57,003 nucleotides of DNA from Candidatus Omnitrophota bacterium (GTDB lineage: Bacteria; Ratteibacteria; UBA8468; B48-G9; DTJG01). The notes below the pieces were generated by a model. That model was not told where the DNA came from. It searched no databases and saw only the letters and a program-made list of their open reading frames with translations. The stretch is taken from positions 1 through 57,003 of the forward strand of contig JAMCZX010000031.1 of NCBI GenBank assembly GCA_023485205.1. The letters are read 5' to 3'. The translations under genes were made by a program, and so were the position numbers. Positions 42,416 to 51,796 of the stretch are shown here, piece by piece. How positions within the stretch are numbered: the stretch's first letter is position 1; each line of letters opens with the position of its first letter.

Positions 42416-43162
42416 ATGAAATATGAAATGATGTTTCCTGAGCAAATAAGAGAGGCAATAAAAAAAGGGACTCCGGTTATTCTGCCTGTTGGGGTGATTG
42501 AATATCATAGCGAGCATTGCGTTGTTGGAGTTGATAGCCTGCTTGTTTTAAAGACTCTTGAAACAATTGAAAAAGAAATGGATATTATAATACTTCCCGC
42601 CTTTTATTACGGAGTTGCCGGTTATGTTGTTGAACCCCCTGAAAATAATGGAACAATCAACGTGTCTGCTGAAACTGTTTATAAATTTATGAAAGAAATC
42701 TTCAGAAATTTATTAAGAATCGGATTTAGAAACATTTATGTCTTTATTCACCATCAGACAGAAAATTTCATTGCAGGTATGCCCACGGACCTTGCCTGTA
42801 AACTTGCAGGGAGAGAATCTGTTTTTGAGTTTATTGAAAAAGAATTGGGTGAAGGATGGTGGGGAAAAGAAACCTCAAAAGATTATTACAACCAGCATGA
42901 AAAAGGAAAAGACCCACTTAACTGGATAAAAGTATTTCCTCTTATGAATGAAGAAATACAGAAAAAATTTCCTATAGACCATGCAGGGAAACAGGAAACA
43001 TCCTTAATGCTTTCTTTTTGTCCTGAAGGGGTGGACATGAAAAAATTTACAAAAGACAGATGGTATTCAGAGAAAGCAGAAGAGTCAAGTCTCAAATACG
43101 GGGAAGATGCAAAAAAGATGATAATTGAATGGCTCAAGAGGACATTAAAAAATGGAAAATAA
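42416..43162 (+). CDS. Creatininase family amidohydrolase
   Basis: The 248-residue protein contains the creatininase metal motif in LPVGVIEYHSEHCVVGVDS: Glu, His two residues on, and Asp eleven residues after the Glu. A second site is VFIHHQTEN. Family members hydrolyse cyclic amides (creatinine) or formamidopyrimidine-type substrates. Its pairing with a creatinase-fold gene may reflect a two-step amide pathway. The gene overlaps the next one by 11 bp. Confidence 0.85.
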   Translation: MKYEMMFPEQIREAIKKGTPVILPVGVIEYHSEHCVVGVDSLLVLKTLETIEKEMDIIILPAFYYGVAGYVVEPPENNGTINVSAETVYKFMKEIFRNLLRIGFRNIYVFIHHQTENFIAGMPTDLACKLAGRESVFEFIEKELGEGWWGKETSKDYYNQHEKGKDPLNWIKVFPLMNEEIQKKFPIDHAGKQETSLMLSFCPEGVDMKKFTKDRWYSEKAEESSLKYGEDAKKMIIEWLKRTLKNGK

Positions 43163-44924
43163 AATTTTCTATCCTAAAATTATCCGTTCGCCTTATAGTG
43201 ATTTTTACGGAAGAGAAATAGAAGATTTTGAAAAAGCATATCCTGACTGGTATTTAAAAGAGATAAAAGATGAAGGATTTGATTCTGTCTGGATACATTG
43301 TATTTTAAGGGAGATTGTAAGTTGTAAGCCATTTCCTGAATTTGGGAACAAAGAAAAAATAAATCACTTAAAAAAGTTTGTTGAAAAGCTATCAAAATAT
43401 GACATTAAGATTTTTCTTTATCTATGTGAACCAAGAGGATTTAAAGAAAATGATAAATTCTGGGAAAAATATTCTGATGTCAAAGGACAACCTGCTGAAT
43501 TTAAAGAAATAAGTGATTTATCGGGTAAATACTTTGCTTTATGTTCCTCCACCCAAAAAGTCAAAGACTTTTTATATGAAAGTTGTTATAACCTGTTTAA
43601 ACAAGTAAGCGGTCTTGGTGGTGCTTTTTTAATAACAGCCAGTGAATTTCATACCCACTGTTATTCCCATTATCCAAAATGGCAGGAACAGGTAAAAAAT
43701 TTCCCTGAAATGGTTGAGTGGGCAAAACATGATTTTTACTGCAAAAGATGTGAGGAAAGAGAACCCTATCAGGTGGTATCTGAAATTATAAATTTAATAA
43801 ACAAGGGAATAAAAGATGCAGATAAAAAAGCAAAAGTTATTGCCTGGGCATGGAGTTGGAATATCATTGAACCTGACCCCCAGAAAAAACTTATAAACAG
43901 TCTGCCTTCAGATGTGATTTTAATGATTGATTGGGAAAGAGGAGGATATAAATTTTTTCAGGGTAAAAAATACCCGGTTGATGAATACTCTGCGTCTTAT
44001 ATTGGACCAAGTCCAAGGTTCAGGAAAATATTTCAGATATCTAAAAAAAGAGGTCTTAAAGTTATGGCAAAACTTCAGATGGCAACAACCCATGAATTAG
44101 TTACTGTTCCTTATATACCTGTTATTTTTAACTTTGCAGAAAAAATAGATAAAATGAGAAAAATTGGTGTTAACGGATTTCTTTATTGCTGGATATTTGG
44201 AGGAAATATTTCTCCTGTAAGTAAAATTGTGGGGCTTCTTTCAAACAAAAAAATATCAAAATATCAGGCAATAAAAGAAACAGCAGAAAAAGAATTTGGG
44301 AAAAATGCAGCAAAATATGTTACAGAAGCATGGAAAATATTTTCATCTTCTTTTAAAAAATATCCTTTTTCAATACCATTTTTATATAATAGCCCTATAA
44401 ATTATGCAACAATCTATCCTTTTTCTATAGAAGCGGACAAAATAGAAGCAATACCTTCATGGAGACCACTTCCCCAAAATGAAAAAGGATATTTAAAAGT
44501 TGGCGATAACCTTGAAACATGGACAAACCCTTTCAAACCGGAAACTGTTGTTTATCAGCTTGAAAAAATGGCAAAGGAATGGGAAAAAGGACTCAAAATT
44601 ATAAAAGAAGTAAATGAAGAAAATGAAAGACTAAAAAAAGAAATAGACCTTGGATATCATATCTATTTAACATCTCTAAGTACAGCAAACATAATAAAAT
44701 TTTATTTGGCTCTAAGAAAATATAAAGAAGATAGAAAAGAAAAAAGAAAAAAAGAAATAATTAAAATTCTAAAAAGTGAAATTGAAATAACAGAAAAAGA
44801 CAGAGATATTTTTAAAAGAAATAAAGATTTTGGCTATCATTCCGAAGCATTTGAAAACTTTCTGACAGAAAACAGGTATGACTATAAAATAAAGATTTTA
44901 AAATCGCAAATTTTTCAAGGTTAG
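43152..44924 (+). CDS. Putative TIM-barrel glycoside hydrolase-like protein
   Basis: The 590-residue cytoplasmic protein (no signal peptide) has the repeating beta-alpha pattern of a TIM barrel in its first 380 residues (DSVWIHCILREIV, KIFLYLCEP, KVIAWAWSWN, DVILMIDWERGG). A helical C-terminal region of about 200 residues follows. Several Trp and acidic residues at strand ends resemble glycoside hydrolase active sites, but no known family motif is certain. It is coupled to the creatininase-like gene. I do not recognise the exact family. Confidence 0.55.
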   Translation: MENKIFYPKIIRSPYSDFYGREIEDFEKAYPDWYLKEIKDEGFDSVWIHCILREIVSCKPFPEFGNKEKINHLKKFVEKLSKYDIKIFLYLCEPRGFKENDKFWEKYSDVKGQPAEFKEISDLSGKYFALCSSTQKVKDFLYESCYNLFKQVSGLGGAFLITASEFHTHCYSHYPKWQEQVKNFPEMVEWAKHDFYCKRCEEREPYQVVSEIINLINKGIKDADKKAKVIAWAWSWNIIEPDPQKKLINSLPSDVILMIDWERGGYKFFQGKKYPVDEYSASYIGPSPRFRKIFQISKKRGLKVMAKLQMATTHELVTVPYIPVIFNFAEKIDKMRKIGVNGFLYCWIFGGNISPVSKIVGLLSNKKISKYQAIKETAEKEFGKNAAKYVTEAWKIFSSSFKKYPFSIPFLYNSPINYATIYPFSIEADKIEAIPSWRPLPQNEKGYLKVGDNLETWTNPFKPETVVYQLEKMAKEWEKGLKIIKEVNEENERLKKEIDLGYHIYLTSLSTANIIKFYLALRKYKEDRKEKRKKEIIKILKSEIEITEKDRDIFKRNKDFGYHSEAFENFLTENRYDYKIKILKSQIFQG

Positions 44925-44954
44925 TAAAAAAACTTAAGAAGGAGGTGAAAAAAG

Positions 44955-45848
44955 ATGCGTAATATAATACAAAACATAAAAGAACAAATAAATGACAGAA
45001 ATGCTGAAAAGGAGGAACAAAAAATGAGAAGAAAAAATGGTTTTACATTAATAGAATTACTGGTGGTAATAGCCATCATAGCGATTCTTGCCGCGATGTT
45101 ACTACCAGCTTTGGCAAAAGCGAGGGAAAAAGCAAGACAGTCAGTGGATATGGCAAATTTAAATCAGTTGGGATTAGCGATGGCAATGTATCTTCAAGAC
45201 TATCATGGATTTTATCCTGCAGAAAACAGTAACGGAGATTACTGGGGCACTTTTGAAGTTTCACATGGTTATCCTGACTCTGGTCCTAACGGGGCCTATT
45301 CTGCGTGGGTGCTTTGGTTATACCCCTATGTAAAAAACTGGAAGGTTTACTATGACCCTGATTGGCAGGAATTTGACTCTAGTGTTGGAGATGGTTCTGG
45401 TCCGACCCCAATATATCAAACTCTTCAGTATGCGTCCGATTATATGGGTGGATATGGTCTGAATGAAGGATGGAATACGAGCAATCAGGCGTTAAATGAT
45501 TTACAGGATAACTTTTCAGCCAATGAAAGTCAGTTAACAAATCCTGCTGAAACCCTGGAGATTGGAGAATGTAACGGTCCAGAGTGGAGTGGGAACGGAG
45601 GAATGTGCGGCTTTTATGATGGTATTTCAATCGCACAATGGCAATATCGGCATAGTGGTGGTGCAGACCTGCTTTTCTGTGATGGACATGTAAAGTGGTA
45701 TCCCAAAAGCATACTTGAAAATAGTCAGATGTATGAGTATAGTAGTTATGCATATAATGCTACTGCTACAACGAACCCTAACTGGTATGGGAATAAAGGA
45801 TGGCAATATGACTGGCCATTTACTATTACTCCTGCAGTAAGTTATTAA
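44955..45848 (+). CDS. DUF1559/H-X9-DG prepilin-like protein 1
   Basis: The reading frame has two in-frame starts, ATG 44955 with GGAGGTG and ATG 45024 with GGAGG. The second gives a usual prepilin leader MRRKNG before [19 protein letters not shown]. The signature H-X9-DG is complete ([12 protein letters not shown]), as in the SBP_bac_10/DUF1559 prepilins abundant in Planctomycetes and Lentisphaerae. The protein is 274 residues from the second start. Its role in pilus or secretion structures is unknown. Confidence 0.88.
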   Translation: MRNIIQNIKEQINDRNAEKEEQKMRRKNGFTLIELLVVIAIIAILAAMLLPALAKAREKARQSVDMANLNQLGLAMAMYLQDYHGFYPAENSNGDYWGTFEVSHGYPDSGPNGAYSAWVLWLYPYVKNWKVYYDPDWQEFDSSVGDGSGPTPIYQTLQYASDYMGGYGLNEGWNTSNQALNDLQDNFSANESQLTNPAETLEIGECNGPEWSGNGGMCGFYDGISIAQWQYRHSGGADLLFCDGHVKWYPKSILENSQMYEYSSYAYNATATTNPNWYGNKGWQYDWPFTITPAVSY

Positions 45849-45874
45849 AATATTTTTGTTTTTTAACTTGAGAA

Positions 45875-45899
45875 TTCCCTGTTGGCTTGCCACAGGGAA
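45875..45899. terminator. Hairpin after the first DUF1559 prepilin gene
   Basis: TTCCCTGT (45875-45882) pairs with ACAGGGAA (45892-45899) around a 9-nt loop, TGGCTTGCC. There is no T tract after it, so it is a weak terminator candidate. The gap 45849-46013 holds only this hairpin. Confidence 0.4.
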
Positions 45900-46013
45900 G
45901 GATTTGTATGTTAGTATAGTTATGTGAATATAGGAGAAGTTAACAAAGGATCTTAAAACAATGAATGGTACAGGAATCGGACAATAATTTTGAAAAATAC
46001 GAGGAGATTACTG

Positions 46014-47882
46014 ATGAGACTATTATTTTTATTTAAGGCAGTTAGCGTTCTGTTTTTGTTATGCACTTATCCTTCATTTGCATCAGTAAAAGCGATAGAG
46101 CAAACTGGTCCTGATGGAAAACCTGTGATAGTAATAGAGACCCATGCAATGAAACTGACGATAAATCCTGAAGAAGGTGGTCGTATTTCTGGTTTTTTCT
46201 GGAAACCGACCGGGCATCAATGGGTTTTGCCTGGTGATGAAGATGGATTTTTTCTTGACCATGTGTGGCAGGAGAGCTGGCCTGGCGAACTTCTGCATCG
46301 TACCTATACTGCAAAGATTTTAAAAGCCGGCCCTGAACATGCGACAGTGAGAGTATCCACGATTATCAAAGGAAACGGTCATCAATCCATTGAAGGAGTT
46401 CGTATCATCCGAACAATGACGGTTAATGACAACAGTCCGGGTATAGATGTTACAATCCGCCTTGAAAACCCGACCAACCAACCACGGGACCCTGGCCTAT
46501 GGGTACAGAACATCCCCCAGGTTGGTGGGACCCGTAATGCTCTGTGGACATTTCGTCCCAGTACTCATGGCATTATCCGGGCAACATACGAAACCGGAGG
46601 TGGTAAGAATGATTTCATCTATGACCCAACAGCAGGCTGGACGGCAATAGTAAATCCTCATACAGAAGAAGGAGTGGTTTTTCTTATGGATTACAACTAT
46701 CTGCGATGTCTGTATGATAACGGTGGTTCACAGTCAGTAGAATGGTGGTATGACCAGGTACGGCTTGCACCCGGAAAATCATTTGAAACTAAAATTGTAA
46801 TGTGGCCAATAAGTGGAATGCAGGCAGTCAGTTATGCAAGCCATACACTCATAGGGGATATTGAAATGAAGGTGAAAGGGCATAATATAGTTTTAGTCAA
46901 CAGGCTGGTGTCAGGTCCTGAGCCTGTTATTGGTAATGTGAAAGTAGAACTTCAACTAATAGATTACGATACGGGTCAAGTATTACAAATAAAGAAATTT
47001 TCCGGAATAACTATTTCTGAGACTTCAGTAGAGCAACGATTTTTTATATCCAATGCGCCTTTGATGAAAAATCTTGTGGCGCGTGTAACTGTAATAATGG
47101 CTGGCAACAAAAAGCAGGCCTATGAGACATATCTTGCACATGGTGGTATAATGGGTACACAAACACAATATCACACAACCAGACCGCCGCGAATACGTCC
47201 TATAGAACGGCCGGCTGTGATTGTGAAAACCCCACACAAAGGATTTAGAATACTACATTTAAGAGGAGTATTTTCTTACGGCTACAAAATTCCGGATACT
47301 GCAAAAATTCTCAAAGCATACCTGAAAAGCGGCAGTTATGAAACTTTTGTATATGGACCAAGTCTATCATATTTTCCTGCTAATTATCATGAACTTATGA
47401 GTTATGATGTTATTGTCCTGGATAACATACCGATTGACTCAATAGACATGCAGACACAACAATATTTATCTGATTATGTAGATAATGGCGGCGTTCTTCT
47501 GGTAATTGGTGGAAACTGGGCATTTGGAGATGGAGGATACAAGGGTACGAAATTAGAAAGTATACTTCCGGTAACCTCAATCGGTCCTTTTGATGTTGTG
47601 AAGATAAAAAAAGGGGGCATTACGCCAAACCCTGCAGGTAAGGTCAGGATTGGAACTTTCTGGGTACAAAAAGTAAAAGTACGTCCTTCGGCACATGTTA
47701 AAATAAAAGCAGGAAATCATCCATTCTGGGTTCAGTGGCAATATGGAAAAGGGGTTGCTATTGTGTTAGCGGGCCTTTGCTATGGGAAATCAACAAAAAA
47801 AATGACACTTTTCATAAAATGGCCAGGTTGGCCAGCCTGGCTTGCCAGCCAGTTAAAACTTGCAGTCAAAGAAATCAAATAG
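46014..47882 (+). CDS. Secreted protein: galactose mutarotase-like N-domain plus amidotransferase-like C-domain
   Basis: The start at ATG 46014 (GAGGAG before it) is preferred over a TTG at 45990, giving 622 residues with a signal peptide. The first about 290 residues are beta-rich and resemble aldose-epimerase/DUF4380-like sugar-binding sandwiches. A second beta domain lies at about 300-390. The C-terminal 210 residues have the flavodoxin/class I glutamine amidotransferase-like pattern (YDVIVLDNIPIDS, YVDNGGVLLVIGG). The same C-domain occurs in the gene at 49667. Confidence 0.6.
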   Translation: MRLLFLFKAVSVLFLLCTYPSFASVKAIEQTGPDGKPVIVIETHAMKLTINPEEGGRISGFFWKPTGHQWVLPGDEDGFFLDHVWQESWPGELLHRTYTAKILKAGPEHATVRVSTIIKGNGHQSIEGVRIIRTMTVNDNSPGIDVTIRLENPTNQPRDPGLWVQNIPQVGGTRNALWTFRPSTHGIIRATYETGGGKNDFIYDPTAGWTAIVNPHTEEGVVFLMDYNYLRCLYDNGGSQSVEWWYDQVRLAPGKSFETKIVMWPISGMQAVSYASHTLIGDIEMKVKGHNIVLVNRLVSGPEPVIGNVKVELQLIDYDTGQVLQIKKFSGITISETSVEQRFFISNAPLMKNLVARVTVIMAGNKKQAYETYLAHGGIMGTQTQYHTTRPPRIRPIERPAVIVKTPHKGFRILHLRGVFSYGYKIPDTAKILKAYLKSGSYETFVYGPSLSYFPANYHELMSYDVIVLDNIPIDSIDMQTQQYLSDYVDNGGVLLVIGGNWAFGDGGYKGTKLESILPVTSIGPFDVVKIKKGGITPNPAGKVRIGTFWVQKVKVRPSAHVKIKAGNHPFWVQWQYGKGVAIVLAGLCYGKSTKKMTLFIKWPGWPAWLASQLKLAVKEIK

Positions 47883-47896
47883 GAGGGAAATACCAA

Positions 47897-49651
47897 ATGA
47901 GAAAAATAATGTCCTGTATTTTACTCAGTTTAATAGTGTTTATTTCAGTATCTGTATATGCTGCTGATTCATTGAAAGTGACTGTTTACCCTGAGAAAAT
48001 TGTTTACAAACCCGGTGAGACTGCCAATATTAAGGTGAATATTACCAATTCTGCGGCTGCCGCAAAAACTGCAAAAGTTTCACTGATGATTCTCTGGGGA
48101 ATAAATGAAACATCATCTCTTACTCCACAAACTTTGTCAATTCCCGGAAAAGGCATGGCTACAGCGCAGTTTTTCTGGCCGGTACCAAAAAACCATGAAT
48201 GGGGACACGAGGCATTAGCTGTGGTGACGGATAAAAATGGGGCTCAGACAACGGGCTACGAATATTTCACCGTAGGTAACGACCCATGGATACTCGGACA
48301 TTACATCACCCTTTTTGATCTTCAGGGCGCAAAAAAGTCTGGTGCAATTGACAACAGTATTTTGCCTGAATTCAGAAATCACTACATTACTACTATTGAG
48401 TCATACAATACACTCCCATCCAGTTTTGGTGGTATGGTGCCGAAAACTGATATTTATTATGCAGCAGAGGATGGGGGCTGGACTAGAGAAGGGAGACGGG
48501 ACTGGCAATACTTGGTTAAACAGGCACATAAGATGGGCATGGCAGTAGTGGTTTGTGTACAGGACTGGGCTGCCGGACCTGTAGGATTTGATTTTGTCCG
48601 AAAACATCCTGACTGGGTGACCTATGGTAAGGATGGCAGACCGGCCAATGCATGGTTTGACCTTGCCACACTGGAACTTCATCGTAAAAATCCGCAAGCA
48701 GGTCCTCCAAATTGCGGCGGAGCAATACCTATGAATTTTCTAAACACAAATCAGCAGGTTGGGGATTACTGGATAAAAAATTTAATAAATTCAGTCAAAA
48801 TGTTTGGATGGGATGGATTCCGCAGTGATGGCATTCCTGTAGTGGTAAATGGATATGATTATAAAGGGATCCTGCATGAAACCAATACGGACAAGGCAAC
48901 GGCTAAATTCTGGGAAAAAATTCGTAGAAAACTGCTTGAACATTTTCCACACTTCCTTTTTGGATGGAATAGTGAAATTGGTGGTTTCCCTCCTCCGCCG
49001 ACTTACGGTCCCAAAACCGTGGATGCACAATTTCCCGAGTCCTATGAGCTCTTTGAAAATTTTAATTCTGCAGCACAACCATCAAGTCCTTTTCATCCAT
49101 GGAAGAAAGCTGTTTACTACATGGAGAATGAGGTTGCCGCTGTCCGTGATAAACATCACGGGTATCCTCATGTCGGATGGATGCCAAGCAACCGGTACTT
49201 AGAAGCAATTGCTTCTGCCTGCGGGGAGCATGTGGATACATGGACATACCTGGATTATCGCAGGTTTGAATTCAGATACTCTGAATTCTTATGGGACAAT
49301 GCCCTACATTTTGTCCGACCGGCAGACAGTATAGTAACAGTTGATGGACCTGCCAGGGTCTGGTGGAAGAAATTTGTTCAGAGTGAGGATTTACCCGGTA
49401 AGGGAAGATATGTAATCGTGAACCTGGTGAATATGCCAAAAACCAATGATGATGCATGGGCGGACAGACCTCCGTCACCTGCTGCAAACGTAAAAGTATA
49501 TTTTAAACCAATAGATGGAAAAACTCCGAAAAAGATAGGTGTGTTCTCGCCTGACACACCCGGATATGTTGTAACCGTTAATACATCTGGAAACGGTGCT
49601 ATTGTTATTCCTGAAGTAAAAATCTGGACTATGGTTGTAGCGGATTATTAA
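47897..49651 (+). CDS. Secreted TIM-barrel glycoside hydrolase-like protein (GH66-like)
   Basis: The start at ATG 47897 after AGGAGGG gives 584 residues with a signal peptide ending VYAA. A beta-sandwich (about 25-135, PGETANIKVNITNS) precedes a TIM barrel. Candidate catalytic sites are Asp in GWDGFRSDG and Glu in GWNSEIGG. The layout (sandwich, barrel, all-beta C-terminus) resembles GH66 dextranases, though a related uncharacterised family is possible. It lies between two paralogous secreted genes with amidotransferase-like C-domains. Confidence 0.65.
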   Translation: MRKIMSCILLSLIVFISVSVYAADSLKVTVYPEKIVYKPGETANIKVNITNSAAAAKTAKVSLMILWGINETSSLTPQTLSIPGKGMATAQFFWPVPKNHEWGHEALAVVTDKNGAQTTGYEYFTVGNDPWILGHYITLFDLQGAKKSGAIDNSILPEFRNHYITTIESYNTLPSSFGGMVPKTDIYYAAEDGGWTREGRRDWQYLVKQAHKMGMAVVVCVQDWAAGPVGFDFVRKHPDWVTYGKDGRPANAWFDLATLELHRKNPQAGPPNCGGAIPMNFLNTNQQVGDYWIKNLINSVKMFGWDGFRSDGIPVVVNGYDYKGILHETNTDKATAKFWEKIRRKLLEHFPHFLFGWNSEIGGFPPPPTYGPKTVDAQFPESYELFENFNSAAQPSSPFHPWKKAVYYMENEVAAVRDKHHGYPHVGWMPSNRYLEAIASACGEHVDTWTYLDYRRFEFRYSEFLWDNALHFVRPADSIVTVDGPARVWWKKFVQSEDLPGKGRYVIVNLVNMPKTNDDAWADRPPSPAANVKVYFKPIDGKTPKKIGVFSPDTPGYVVTVNTSGNGAIVIPEVKIWTMVVADY

Positions 49652-49666
49652 CATAGGAGATAAAAA

Positions 49667-51538
49667 ATGCGTAATTTTCATTTAATAATTACAGGTATTC
49701 TTTTTTGCCTGATATCCACAACGATAGTTTGGGCAAAAGTTCCACCAGTAACCATTACCTCTATTCCTGTGACCGGCTATATCCCGGAAAACAATCCTTC
49801 AATACAATACACACAGCATAATTTCCGTATCAAAAATTCTGCTGGAACTAATTATACCATCAGAGAGGATGTAACCAAACATAAGCAGCCTGATGGAACA
49901 TGGAAATTTGTTGGTAGTGCCATAGGCATGCCCGAACCATCCTATGCCAACTGGTATGGAGATGGGTTTTTCCAGATTCTGATCAATAATAGAGATATTC
50001 AGAACGACATCCGCCCCATTGTGAAAATAACCGAGAGTGGTTCTGATGGTATTCTTGATTTTATATGGAATGACCCATTGGCTCTTGTACGGGTACGATT
50101 CATATCAGACCCGGGGCAGAAGTATCTGCTAATGGAATTACGCTGGGAAGCACATACAGATATCAAGACAGTTCAGATAATATTTTATTGTTATCCACAG
50201 GGGTTTTCAGTGGGCGAACCTGAACGGTTGGAAGGTTTGAAACTTAACAGGGTCGTGGATACGCCCGTACGCAAGATTCCACAGATTAAAATCGTGAACA
50301 TTGATCCAAAAACAGAGTATTGGTTATTTTACCATGATACTACACTGGAAAAGACACACGCGGGTAATTCTTTCACCGGGCCATGTGCTCTGATGATATT
50401 ACCGAAAGACATTAGTCATATCCAGCTCAATGTCGGTGATTATACAGTAATTACTACTGTCAATTGCAAGGTTAAAAAGGGTCGGGCACGTTTTGCATTG
50501 TGGGATTTTGCGGGCAACTCAGTAGTCCAGGCAAAAAAGTTGTTACAAACAACAGCTCCACAGGTGTTGAAGATGATGTCAAAAAAAAGAACATGGCTGC
50601 CTGATGCCATAAAGAATTTTGATGTGCGAACAGAGCGGATACGGATTAGAAAACTTGCCTTGGAAATCGGCCCGAGCATTTACCACGCAAATACAGAGGT
50701 AACTGCTTTAGAGAAACAATTGAATAAATTGGCTGTGCAGCAGAGGGTTTTGCTGATAACCCATTCAGCAGGTATTCAGTCTGAAAATGATTTTATTACC
50801 GCATTAACGCGCTATCACATCCTGTATTGGCAGGCAGAACGGCCTGTAGGAAAAAACATCAGAGTACTGGTTTTAGCCGGTCCTTTCTCATCTGCATGGA
50901 ATCTGGGCAATATCATAAGTGCAGAATGGGGAAAGAATTCAGTTAAGTGGGGATACTATTTTTATGAACCATGGATTGGTTCTAAGGTAAGTTATTTTCC
51001 TTCAACTGTTGATGAACTCCTTGGCTATAATGTGATTGTGCTGGCGGATATTCCGCAGGATGCATTTTCACCAGAACAACGGCAGTCGTTAACTAAGTAT
51101 GTAAAACTCGGTGGCGGACTATTGATGTTGGGTGGAATATATACTTACGGGACCGGCTCATGGAATGGGTCACCACTGAAACCATTATTACCCGTGACTA
51201 TCGGTAAACCCTTTGATTTATCCCGGATGCCGAATGACTCCCGGGTTAGGTTGACAACAGTGGGAAGTGCAAGGCTGGATATGCCTATGACACAAAACTC
51301 ATTATTGGGGGTTGTTTCATGGCGCAATAATGTGGCAGCTAAACCCGGTGCGCAGGAATGGATGTCAGCAAAAGGAAGACCATTTGCTGTGTTCAGTAGA
51401 GCAGAAAAAGGACGCGTTATAGCGATTCTTGGAACAACGCTGGGTGAACCTGCACACGGGCAAACGTCTTTTTATGATTCCCGGGGTTGGCCGGAACTGG
51501 TACGAAAAATTCTTATGTTTCTTGCCCATGGACATTGA
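49667..51538 (+). CDS. Secreted beta-rich protein with C-terminal amidotransferase-like domain
   Basis: The 623-residue protein has a signal peptide ending VWA (about 23). The N-terminal 280 residues are all-beta and may bind sugar. A helical stretch follows (about 290-370), and then a C-terminal domain equivalent to that of the 46014 gene (YNVIVLADIPQDAFSPEQRQ; KLGGGLLMLGGIYTYG). TAGGAG lies upstream. Probably secreted and working with the GH66-like enzyme. The family is not named with certainty. Confidence 0.55.
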   Translation: MRNFHLIITGILFCLISTTIVWAKVPPVTITSIPVTGYIPENNPSIQYTQHNFRIKNSAGTNYTIREDVTKHKQPDGTWKFVGSAIGMPEPSYANWYGDGFFQILINNRDIQNDIRPIVKITESGSDGILDFIWNDPLALVRVRFISDPGQKYLLMELRWEAHTDIKTVQIIFYCYPQGFSVGEPERLEGLKLNRVVDTPVRKIPQIKIVNIDPKTEYWLFYHDTTLEKTHAGNSFTGPCALMILPKDISHIQLNVGDYTVITTVNCKVKKGRARFALWDFAGNSVVQAKKLLQTTAPQVLKMMSKKRTWLPDAIKNFDVRTERIRIRKLALEIGPSIYHANTEVTALEKQLNKLAVQQRVLLITHSAGIQSENDFITALTRYHILYWQAERPVGKNIRVLVLAGPFSSAWNLGNIISAEWGKNSVKWGYYFYEPWIGSKVSYFPSTVDELLGYNVIVLADIPQDAFSPEQRQSLTKYVKLGGGLLMLGGIYTYGTGSWNGSPLKPLLPVTIGKPFDLSRMPNDSRVRLTTVGSARLDMPMTQNSLLGVVSWRNNVAAKPGAQEWMSAKGRPFAVFSRAEKGRVIAILGTTLGEPAHGQTSFYDSRGWPELVRKILMFLAHGH

Positions 51539-51796
51539 ATCGCTGGATAAAATAGGGTATAATTGGGTTTTTTCAAAACCTCTGAAAACCGCTTGTATCA
51601 ATGGATTGCAAAACACTTGACAAAAAATAGGGGGATAGAATAATAGTAGTTAATAATTTTTGACATTTTGCAAAAGGGTGTAATAAGATTTAGGTGGAAT
51701 TTAATTTATAAATTTCGGTGTTCGGTAAAAAATTTCCTGTTTACTGAACCACCTTTTACTGAATATTTACAAATATTTTATTAGTAGGATAAAAGT

